Origin: a bacterium
GTDB taxonomy: Bacteria > Electryoneota > Electryoneia > Electryoneales > Electryoneaceae
DNA: 60,302 bases
Direction: 5' to 3'
Assembly (NCBI GenBank): GCA_019912845.1
Contig: JAIOHU010000034.1
Location: 1-60,302, forward strand
The translations under genes were made by a program, and so were the position numbers. Numbering within the stretch: position 1 is the stretch's first letter; every line of letters begins with the position of its first letter. Shown here in pieces: positions 53,081 to 60,302 of the stretch. The notes under the pieces are model-generated. The model was not told the DNA's origin. It ran no database searches and saw only the letters and a list, made by a program, of their open reading frames with translations.

Positions 53081-54673
53081 TCAGCTTATTTTCACTCGAT
53101 GGTCGTGCTCACCCAACTCATCTACATGATCTTCTGATTTAGAGACCTCAACAACTCGATAAAGATCATGCCGTCGATCTCGCCAGTTCCGTGTAGTACC
53201 ATGTACTTTATGCCTGCGAATGGCTTCAAGGTCAACATCGTGAACAACCAGAGTTTCAATGTTCGGCGTACATTCAGCGGCGATACCATCTCGCGCGAAA
53301 TTAAAATCTGAGGGGGTAAGAATCGCAGACTGCGCATACTGAATTGCCATATTCTCTACATTTGGCAGGTTGCCCACAGTACCAGCAATGACTGTATACA
53401 CCTGGTTCTCAATGCAACGTGCCTGTGCACAATAACGTACTCGCGTATAGCCATGACGTTCATCGGTGCAGAAGGGGACAAACAGAATCTCGGCACCTTT
53501 TTCGACTGCAATACGGCTGAGTTCCGGGAACTCAATATCATAGCAGATCATTATGGCAATTTTACCACGATCGGTGTCGAAAACCTCCAGCTTATTTCCA
53601 GGAACGATTCCCCACCATTCACGTTCATCAGGTGTGTTATGCAGCTTGTACTGACGTCCGATTTCGCCATTTCGCTGGAAAAGATATGCGACATTGTAGA
53701 GGGTACCTTCTTCTACAGTAAAATGTGATCCGCCGATGATATTGATATTGTAGGTAAGGGCGAGACGAGTGAACAGTTCCAGATAATCCGGTGTGAATTT
53801 CGCCAGCTTACGTGCAGCAAGACCAGGCTGCTTTTCATCGATGAAGGAGAGTAGCTGAGTTGTCAACAATTCGGGAAAGAGGATAAAATCACTTTTATAC
53901 TCCGAAGCTGTATCGACAAAATATTCACATTGCTCAGCAAATTGCTGGAAATTATTTATGGGACGCATTTTGTACTGAATCGCACTGATACGAACTGTAC
54001 GCATACTCTGGTATACTTTGTGACGGCTGGGTTTATAATCAAAATTATTCCATTCCATCAGAATACCATAACCCGCAGATTGTATATCTTCCTGCAGATA
54101 GGAATCAATAATTCGTTTGATGACAAAACCATTTGAGAGTTGAGTGGTTAACACCGGATCGTGAATGGCACGATTTATGACCTGCTGAACATACTCGCGC
54201 GATGAGATATCCTTTTTATACCGATGATATCCGGGTATTCTACCTCCAATGACGATTCGCTTTAAGTTCAAGTTGCGTACGAGGTCTTTTCGGGCATCGT
54301 AGATACGTCTGGCTAGTTTTCTGCCACGAAATTTCGGATGTACGATAATATCTATCCCGTAAAGTGTATCTCCCTCAGGGTTATGATTTGTAATCTTGCT
54401 GTTAGCCGTTATCTCCTCGAAGGAATGCTCCTCGCCATAGATATCAAAATCGAGGATAAGGCTTGAGGAGGATGCGACAACTTTTCCTTCATATTCAACA
54501 CATATCTGACCTTCTGCAAAGTGATCGACCTGGCTGAAATACTCCTCCTCTGTCCAGGTGGTCATGCCAGGAAAACATATCCGTTGAAGTTCTACGATTC
54601 GATCAAAGTCTTCCCGTTGAAGTGGACGGATCAATATCTGACGTTCAAAATCGGTTAAATCGAGCTGTGCCAT
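53081..54673 (-). CDS. GNAT acetyltransferase / nitrilase-type carbon-nitrogen hydrolase fusion
   Basis: In this 530-residue protein, residues about 12-210 are a GNAT domain ('IVVHPKFRGRKLARRIYDAR' with the acetyl-CoA-binding R/K-G-R-K-L loop). Residues about 225-510 are a CN-hydrolase with the Glu-Lys-Cys triad: E268 ('LFPELL'), K343 ('YKLHNTPDE') and C377 ('IMICYDIEFPE'). This fusion is known in diverse bacteria but its substrate is not established; amide hydrolysis coupled to acyl transfer is inferred. It is 6 bases downstream of the corA stop, in the same direction. Confidence 0.93.
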   Translation of the reverse strand: MAQLDLTDFERQILIRPLQREDFDRIVELQRICFPGMTTWTEEEYFSQVDHFAEGQICVEYEGKVVASSSSLILDFDIYGEEHSFEEITANSKITNHNPEGDTLYGIDIIVHPKFRGRKLARRIYDARKDLVRNLNLKRIVIGGRIPGYHRYKKDISSREYVQQVINRAIHDPVLTTQLSNGFVIKRIIDSYLQEDIQSAGYGILMEWNNFDYKPSRHKVYQSMRTVRISAIQYKMRPINNFQQFAEQCEYFVDTASEYKSDFILFPELLTTQLLSFIDEKQPGLAARKLAKFTPDYLELFTRLALTYNINIIGGSHFTVEEGTLYNVAYLFQRNGEIGRQYKLHNTPDEREWWGIVPGNKLEVFDTDRGKIAIMICYDIEFPELSRIAVEKGAEILFVPFCTDERHGYTRVRYCAQARCIENQVYTVIAGTVGNLPNVENMAIQYAQSAILTPSDFNFARDGIAAECTPNIETLVVHDVDLEAIRRHKVHGTTRNWRDRRHDLYRVVEVSKSEDHVDELGEHDHRVKIS

Positions 54674-54679
54674 TCAGGT

Positions 54680-55885
54680 CTATCCCTTTTTCTCGTTGTT
54701 TGGGTGCTGTTGAGTTGGTGATTGGGTTTTGTTGACATCAATATGAAAAAGCTCAAAAAATGATTTTCTGTTTTTTCTGTTGCGATCTCTCCTTTTGACA
54801 CGTAACCACCCTTTGTGACGGAAGAAAAGCAATTGCCCGACGATCAATCCAATCATTAGAATCCAGATAGCAAGATAACCATATTTCCAATCCAATTCTG
54901 GCATATTCCACGCCGAGACTTCCGCGTTGAAATTCATGCCGTAAATACCCACAAGAAACGTTAGGGGGATGAACATGGTAGCGATAACTGTAAGCACTTG
55001 CATAACTTCGTTCATTCGAGTGCTGGACGTTGCCAACTGAAGGTCTGTTAAACCGGTAATCACTTCCCGATGCGAGTCTGCTGTATCCAGGGCATTCTCC
55101 ACGTGATCCAGTGTATCACGTAAGTAAATTGCGGTATCCTTGGAAATTGGAATGAGGTCGTCTGCCAACCACATCTTCAGGGAATCCCGCAATGGTCTGA
55201 GCGAACGTCTCGTCATGAGCAACATACTCTTCATCTGATGCATATCCTCAGGCATGACGTTGTCCGCATTTACGAGCAATGCTTCCTCCTGATCATCCAG
55301 TCGATCTTCAAATACTTGTAGATAATGGGTCCAGGAATCAACAAGTAGATCGATGATCGCGTATGTGAAATATTCAGAACCAATTGATCGGATACGACTT
55401 GGTACTCTATCCAGTCTTTTTCGCAGCATTGTTAAATCATCATGCTCACCTTCCTGCACACTGATTACCAGACTGGGGAAAAACAGAATGGAGACCTGTT
55501 CTGTCTCCGATGGATTTTTGCTCAACGGCACTCGTACAGTGATAAACAGATAACTCTCATAATTTTCAATTTTAGCCGTCTGGTTACCATTCAGGATATC
55601 CTCGAGCACGAGATGATGAATGTTGTATTTTTCTCCCAGTCTTTTGAAAAATTCTACGTCATCTGTTCCATTGATATTCAACCAGAGGTTGGGAAATTCT
55701 TCTCCCAGTTCAGCAGCCTTTTCTATGTCGGTGGTTTCAATACTCCTGATATCTTCTTCGCTGTAACCCACCGCCTTTATTGATGGGGCGATGCCTGATT
55801 GACGTGAAAGTAATGTCCCAGGTGGAAGCCCAGGTTGTACTCGTGCTTTTTTACGCGACAATCTGGGTAGACGGAATGCTGCCAT
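54680..55885 (-). CDS. corA: CorA-type magnesium/cobalt channel
   Basis: The 401-residue protein has a long cytoplasmic N-terminal α/β and helical domain, then two C-terminal TM helices with the signature YGMNF (316-318 is GMN) between them ('TFLVGIYGMNFNAEVSAWNM'). It is a pentameric inner-membrane channel for Mg2+. The C-terminal tail after TM2 is basic and then Gln/Pro-rich, longer than in E. coli CorA. It precedes the GNAT-nitrilase gene. Confidence 0.94.
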   Translation of the reverse strand: MAAFRLPRLSRKKARVQPGLPPGTLLSRQSGIAPSIKAVGYSEEDIRSIETTDIEKAAELGEEFPNLWLNINGTDDVEFFKRLGEKYNIHHLVLEDILNGNQTAKIENYESYLFITVRVPLSKNPSETEQVSILFFPSLVISVQEGEHDDLTMLRKRLDRVPSRIRSIGSEYFTYAIIDLLVDSWTHYLQVFEDRLDDQEEALLVNADNVMPEDMHQMKSMLLMTRRSLRPLRDSLKMWLADDLIPISKDTAIYLRDTLDHVENALDTADSHREVITGLTDLQLATSSTRMNEVMQVLTVIATMFIPLTFLVGIYGMNFNAEVSAWNMPELDWKYGYLAIWILMIGLIVGQLLFFRHKGWLRVKRRDRNRKNRKSFFELFHIDVNKTQSPTQQHPNNEKKG

Positions 55886-56128
55886 GACTACCTCATGCTG
55901 TTGATTTTATTAATACGTTATATTCAGAGGATATTATCACTCAAGGATATTCAATTGTTTCCAGCCTGTCAACTCTTTTCGTAAACGTGTGCGTGGTAAA
56001 CGTGAATCCGTTTCTGGAGACTGAAATTCAATTACTCACATACCACTCGTATGCTTTGATTCTGAAGAGGATATTAATACTTTAGCTTCAATCTGATCAA
56101 ATTCATCAACATAACATTCGGAAGCATC

Positions 56129-58765
56129 ATGCATACAAAATACCTGATACCACTCATGCTGGTTTTACTCTCAATAGCAACAATTAGTTCTGCAGCGGAA
56201 ATCAAAATAGATAATTGGCTTGTAACCTCAGCGGTTTCCATGCCAATTGCTACATTGGATGATGAAAATACAATGGGAGCAGGACAGTTTCTTGATTCAC
56301 CACCCATTGATCCCTACAAATTTTTCCCATTCAAGGGCAAGGAAGTTCAATTTACACCTCACTCATCAACACGTTTCAGCCAAATCGCAAAATCTCAATT
56401 CTCTTTCGATGTTTTGCCGGGAGTCGGTGAGGAAACTGTCCACCTTGCTTACGCTGCAACCTACCTGAATGTGCCCACCTGGCAGAAGACGACCGTAAAG
56501 GTTTCCAGCCGTGCACCATTCCGAATGTTTGTGGAAGAAGAAGAGAAACTCAAGATAAGCAGTGCTGCTAAATCTGATACAACTTATGAAGCCAAAGATA
56601 TTCTTCTAGATCAGGGACTGCGCCGAATTTTGATCGTTACGGCGATCAGTGGTACCGACTCCCTGGACGAATGGACATTTGAGGTTACACTAGATAATGG
56701 AGAGGGTGAAATATCTGATCTACCCACGTCCACCATCGACCCACGTCATCCCTTCAACATTGATGACTACTATTTGCAAGATGGTGTTGGCGGTCTTGAA
56801 CTAACCAAAGATGGCAATTTCCTGGCGATAAAATTTACAAACTGGAACCGTAAAGAAGATAAACGTGAAAGCCATCTTGAAGTCTGGAATCTGGACGGTC
56901 GCAAGAAGGAAAAAATCTGGGAGTATCACCACCCCAAAGGAGTCGGTTCATTTAACTGGTCTCCCGATGGTAATAAGCTGTTGATGTCCCTTCCTGCCGA
57001 GACGGGAAACGATCTCTATCTCTGGCACCGTGCTACTCAGAAAATGGAGCGAATTGTTCACGCTATCGAACGTTCCGCTGGTTTCCAATGGAGCCCGGAT
57101 AGTAAATCGATCTACTACACCAGAACTGTACCTCATGAAGAGGATGAGTCAAAGGTTTACAAGGTGATGTGGGGATTGGAAGACCGTTGGGGTGGCTGGC
57201 GTGACGATACCGAGATTTACTATTTCACTCTGGAAGGGAATGCTCACGCCAAACTGACCAGCGGCATGTATGATCCGGGCAGCTTCAATATCTCACCGGA
57301 TGGTTCCTTCCTGCTTATGACCAGATATGTATCTCAACCGGAACGTCCCTTTTATGTCTGTGAATTCTGGAAAATTTCGACCCATACTGGCGAAGCGGAA
57401 AAAGTTCAGACGTTCAATTCCTATTCGGTGGGTCATGTGACCATGTCGCCTGATGGAAAATTTATCGCTTTTGATGCACCCATGGACCCGGTTGGCGAAG
57501 AGTTCCCCGATCACAACGACAACGCTACTGATCTCTGGACGATGGAAATTGCAACGGGCGAGATGAAGAACCATACACGCAATTTTGAACCCGCAATTGC
57601 CATGTTCGCATACGGCACTGGACGGGATGGCACCCTTTTCTGGCACGAGGACGGCACCATCGGTTTCACAGGTTTGTATAAGAAAGAGGTAAAGCTTTAT
57701 ACCTATGATCCCAAAAATGAAGGGGTAATCCAGAAGACCGATCTGCCTACCCCCGGCGCATCCCATTTTCGTGCAGCAACAGCGAAAAAAGCGAATATGT
57801 GCGTTTTCCGCGGTGATGATGTAACTGCTCCAGGTGATGTTTACTGGTTTGATGCAGGTAGAAAACGAGGTGAAGTCCTGATCGATATGAACCAGGAATT
57901 TGACCGTTTGATCGGTCCCGCGCCACGTATTGAAGACTACAACTATGTAAATTCCGATGGTGTGGAAATTCCCGGTTATCTCTATTATCCCCAGGGATAT
58001 GATCCCGCGAAATCCTATCCCATGATTGTCGATTATTACGGCGGCGTTTTCGGATATGGCGATGGTTTCATCTGGATGAGTCAGGTACTCGCCAACCGTG
58101 GCTACTTTGTCTATGTCCCCTCACCACGAGGTGCTGCTGGTTGGGGTCAGGAATTTGCAGATTCACATCCGAATGACTGGGGTACAAGAGTCAGCCGTGA
58201 TATGAATGAAGGTGTACGTCATATTGTCGCAAATGTTGAGGGTGTCGATGGAGCACGAGTTGCTCCTGTCAGTGGCAGTTACGGCGGCTTTCTCGCAATG
58301 TACCTGCTTTCGCAACCGAAGGATCATCCCGATCATTACCCCTATGCCACCGCAATCAGTGATTATGGCATCTCCAACCTGGCGTCCTACTGGGGGATCG
58401 GCTGGTGGGGATATCTCTACAGCGACATGGCAACCGCACGTAATTATCCCTGGAATGCGAAGCAGTATTACATCGACCATTCACCGCTCTTTTTCGCAGA
58501 TAACATCACCGTACCGTTGCTTCTGCTGCATGGCGATTCTGATGTGAACGTACCAGTGGGCGAATCAGACCAGATGTATACTGCATTGAAGGTGCTGAAC
58601 AGGGAAGTTGAATTTATCCGTTTCCCCGGCGAGGATCACGGTATGGTTGGTAAACGTTCCACTTACCTCACCAGCAAACGGATGCACTTTGAATGGTTCG
58701 ATAACTACCTGCGCAACTTGCCTGGTGCCTGGGAAGCTCGAATGGAAGGCGAAAAGAAAAAATAG
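56129..58765 (+). CDS. Secreted S9-family (prolyl oligopeptidase-type) peptidase
   Basis: The 878-residue protein has a signal peptide (MHTKYLIPLMLVLLSIATIS), an N-terminal β-rich region of about 240 residues, a β-propeller with PD40/TolB-like blades ('HHPKGVGSFNWSPDGNKLLM', 'SFNISPDGSFLLMTRY') and a C-terminal α/β-hydrolase domain. The catalytic triad is visible: Ser717 (GSYGG), Asp805 (GDSDVNVP) and His837 (EDHGM). It should cleave short peptides in the periplasm. The N-terminal extension before the propeller is unusual and unrecognised. Confidence 0.92.
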   Translation: MHTKYLIPLMLVLLSIATISSAAEIKIDNWLVTSAVSMPIATLDDENTMGAGQFLDSPPIDPYKFFPFKGKEVQFTPHSSTRFSQIAKSQFSFDVLPGVGEETVHLAYAATYLNVPTWQKTTVKVSSRAPFRMFVEEEEKLKISSAAKSDTTYEAKDILLDQGLRRILIVTAISGTDSLDEWTFEVTLDNGEGEISDLPTSTIDPRHPFNIDDYYLQDGVGGLELTKDGNFLAIKFTNWNRKEDKRESHLEVWNLDGRKKEKIWEYHHPKGVGSFNWSPDGNKLLMSLPAETGNDLYLWHRATQKMERIVHAIERSAGFQWSPDSKSIYYTRTVPHEEDESKVYKVMWGLEDRWGGWRDDTEIYYFTLEGNAHAKLTSGMYDPGSFNISPDGSFLLMTRYVSQPERPFYVCEFWKISTHTGEAEKVQTFNSYSVGHVTMSPDGKFIAFDAPMDPVGEEFPDHNDNATDLWTMEIATGEMKNHTRNFEPAIAMFAYGTGRDGTLFWHEDGTIGFTGLYKKEVKLYTYDPKNEGVIQKTDLPTPGASHFRAATAKKANMCVFRGDDVTAPGDVYWFDAGRKRGEVLIDMNQEFDRLIGPAPRIEDYNYVNSDGVEIPGYLYYPQGYDPAKSYPMIVDYYGGVFGYGDGFIWMSQVLANRGYFVYVPSPRGAAGWGQEFADSHPNDWGTRVSRDMNEGVRHIVANVEGVDGARVAPVSGSYGGFLAMYLLSQPKDHPDHYPYATAISDYGISNLASYWGIGWWGYLYSDMATARNYPWNAKQYYIDHSPLFFADNITVPLLLLHGDSDVNVPVGESDQMYTALKVLNREVEFIRFPGEDHGMVGKRSTYLTSKRMHFEWFDNYLRNLPGAWEARMEGEKKK

Positions 58766-58910
58766 GTGATTTTAGCATGGGTGGCACGGGATTGGATATG
58801 TCCGTTGGGTCTTCCCTATCGAGCAGGTTGTCAGAGAAATAACAATTAAAAATAGTCAAAGAAATCGCCCCTATTCTTGGATTTCTAAATTCTATAATAT
58901 CAATACTTTC

Positions 58911-58978
58911 CTGGATGCCAGCTAAAACTCTGCTGGCATGACGCGAGGTAGTGATGCATCACTGGAGTGTGGCGCTCC
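58911..58978 (+). repeat. Composite repeat: GGATGCCAGC module plus GTGATGCATCAC module, copy 1
   Basis: The CTGGATGCCAGC…GCTGGCATGACGCG unit is followed by the palindrome AGTGATGCATCACT and by CTGGAGTGTGGCGCTCC. The last 48 bases (58931-58978) are identical to 59290-59337. Confidence 0.88.
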
Positions 58979-59269
58979 AATCAGATGACCAGACAGATGG
59001 CCCGATGCTCTGCGTCGGGTCTAAGAGACATATTCTATAGTAAGATTTGAAACCCGGGGAGGAGTAGTAGATGTGTAGGTCTTGGTTATTCCCTGATCCT
59101 GCAGTTCAATTTCACGCTTCAAGACAATTGCTCTAATCCCCGGAGCACCCAAGTCAGTCAGTTTCGCCCCTACAGGGCGGTTGGGATACGGCGAGTTCGT
59201 TCTCCCCGGGTTCCGCTTCGCTACACGTCGGGGCTACGCAAATCTCACCACGCTGTGGTGAAATACGTT

Positions 59270-59337
59270 CCGGATGCCAGTTAACACCATGCTGGCATGA
59301 CGCGAGGTAGTGATGCATCACTGGAGTGTGGCGCTCC
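59270..59337 (+). repeat. Composite repeat, copy 2
   Basis: Same composite as 58911-58978, with a few changes in the first 20 bases and 48 identical bases after that. Such identity in non-coding DNA points to recent duplication or gene conversion. Confidence 0.88.
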
Positions 59338-59385
59338 CAAAAACAATACCTCTGATCCCCAGGCTGTCCCAGCCTACATACTATC

Positions 59386-59401
59386 ATGGATGCCAGCTAA
59401 T
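59386..59401 (+). repeat. Half copy of the GGATGCCAGC repeat
   Basis: CATGGATGCCAGCTAAT is present, but the partner GCTGGCAT arm is missing. It abuts the end of the rhomboid gene at 59412. Confidence 0.6.
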
Positions 59402-59411
59402 AAGTATTAAC

Positions 59412-60212
59412 TTACATTCTCTGCTGCCACTCTTTCAGTTTCTGGCTCGCTGTTTTCAGTCGATGGATTTCTTCGCCGCTGAGGCTTTCGATGCCGTCAC
59501 GGTTAATTTTGTCCAGGAGGTCGTCAATTTCCTGCTGGAGACGATCCATCTCCTGTTCCCGGTCAAAGACTACTTTAAGGTGTTTGGCGCGTGTGTGCGA
59601 GTCTTTGACATTACGTGTGCGGCTTTTAATACGCAACAGCCAGAGGTCTTTTTTCAGGTAGAGGTAGCCGAATAGCATTCCGCCGAGGTGAGCGAAGTGT
59701 GCGACATGGCTGTGAGGATTAGAAAACGCCATAAATAGTTCAATACCACCAAATATAATAACCAGAAATTTTGCTCGGATGGGAAAGAGAAAGTAGATAT
59801 AGATCAGTTGATTCGGGAAAAGCATTCCAAAGGCAAGCAGTAAGCCATAGATCGCACCAGATGCCCCAACCACAGGAATTGGACTGCCAGGTGTAACAAG
59901 CGCATTCAAAATTCCAGCACCAACGCCGCAGATCAGGTAGAAAGTTAGAAATTTCCGTGAACCCCAGGTGTATTCTAGGGGGGTGCCGAACATCCAGAGC
60001 ACAAGCATGTTAAAAAAGATGTGCCCAAATCCACCATGCAGGAACATATAAGTGAACGCCTGCCAAATCCAGCCATGCCAGAAACGCACAGGTACCAACC
60101 CGAATGCGTAACTCAGGTTTGCTTGAAAGATCATGCCGATAAAAAATACAATAGCATTTATAATGACGAGCCGTTTTACCATCGGGCTCAATCCGGGTGC
60201 CATACCTAACAT
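59412..60212 (-). CDS. Rhomboid-family intramembrane serine protease
   Basis: The 266-residue protein has six TM segments with the L1 'WIWQAFTYMFLHGGFGHIFF' region, catalytic Ser118 in 'GASGAIYG' and catalytic His175 in 'HLGGMLFGY'. After TM6 a soluble tail of about 80 residues ('DRLQQEIDDLLDKINRDGIE', 'SLSGEEIHRLKTASQKL') matches the DUF6576-like helical tail common in FCB rhomboids. It cleaves membrane substrates inside the bilayer; the targets are unknown. The ATG at 60212 is followed by the expected 'MVKRLVIINAIVFF' start. Confidence 0.93.
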   Translation of the reverse strand: MLGMAPGLSPMVKRLVIINAIVFFIGMIFQANLSYAFGLVPVRFWHGWIWQAFTYMFLHGGFGHIFFNMLVLWMFGTPLEYTWGSRKFLTFYLICGVGAGILNALVTPGSPIPVVGASGAIYGLLLAFGMLFPNQLIYIYFLFPIRAKFLVIIFGGIELFMAFSNPHSHVAHFAHLGGMLFGYLYLKKDLWLLRIKSRTRNVKDSHTRAKHLKVVFDREQEMDRLQQEIDDLLDKINRDGIESLSGEEIHRLKTASQKLKEWQQRM

Positions 60213-60302
60213 ATAAAATCCATTTCAATTACGGATTATGGGTGAAAATAGATTGTTAACTAGTATATTGTAAATTATGGAATTATGAAATTATTGAATT
60301 AT

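Larger units (their letters stand above)
58766..59411. other. Repeat-rich convergent intergenic region
   Basis: This 646-base region is a mosaic of short palindromic modules: two near-identical 68-base repeats (58911-58978, 59270-59337), a half copy (59386-59401), TCACCAC-GCT-GTGGTGA (59245-59261), AGGCTG-TCC-CAGCCT (59361-59375) and a CCCGATGC/GCGTCGGG element near 59001-59020. No gene was recognised. Confidence 0.65.

Noticed and set aside
58766-59411. CRISPR array or integron-like attC cluster
   Set aside because: Repeats are spaced irregularly, only two are near-identical, and there is no integrase or Cas gene nearby. A palindromic REP mosaic explains it better.

Overview
The window looks like a chromosomal segment of a didermic bacterium from the FCB side of the tree, probably an uncultured candidate-phylum lineage (the KSB1 / Latescibacterota / Marinimicrobia / Electryoneota type). 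Three things point there: two secreted proteins end in type IX secretion-like sorting domains of the 'NYPNPFNP…GR.I.TL' type (1590-4172 and 44825-46888), there is a full type IV pilus (T4P) machinery with a secretin, and there are many β-propeller and Ig-like surface proteins. Base composition is moderate and ribosome binding sites are mostly clear GGAGG-like. The lineage is an inference; no rRNA or tRNA gene was seen.

Layout. 1-12780: surface proteins (a truncated LVIVD-type propeller, a T9SS-type secreted protein, a PsbP-like secreted protein), an HDOD protein, recO, then a forward run of an ExeA-like AAA ATPase, a degenerate HD-GYP protein, a receiver-like protein, folC and a propeller lipoprotein. 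13009-20105 (reverse strand): a signalling island in which a SulP anion transporter with a large hydrophilic insertion is followed by a cytidylate-kinase-like/BON-like/receiver fusion, a Cache sensor kinase, a receiver, an ATPase-degenerate kinase-like protein and another receiver. 20300-25942 (reverse): housekeeping genes def-fmt-rsmB-PASTA-rpe plus yajC and a small membrane protein. 26303-27335: ECF sigma factor and a membrane anti-sigma candidate.

27768-44522 is the T4P locus: pilA, pilT, two prepilin-like genes, pilM-N-O-P-Q, an SLBB/Wza-like export protein, a 1123-residue Big_1/Ig-like lipoprotein, pilB, pilC, pilD. It is followed by a sialidase-like (Asp-box) T9SS cargo protein. 47145-60212 holds an intact HD-GYP protein, a 72-residue zinc-ribbon protein, an MFS transporter, an EF-G-like GTPase with an altered G4 motif, a GNAT-nitrilase fusion, corA, an S9 peptidase and a rhomboid protease.

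Many intergenic regions are packed with short palindromic repeat modules: a GGATGCCAGC…GCTGGCATGACG family, a GTCATTGCGA…GAAGCAATC family and a CCGCAACATC hairpin family. The most interesting candidates for an undescribed system are the SulP/CMK-like-receiver/kinase island, the T4P locus with its SLBB protein and giant Ig-like lipoprotein, and the ExeA/degenerate HD-GYP/receiver-like trio.
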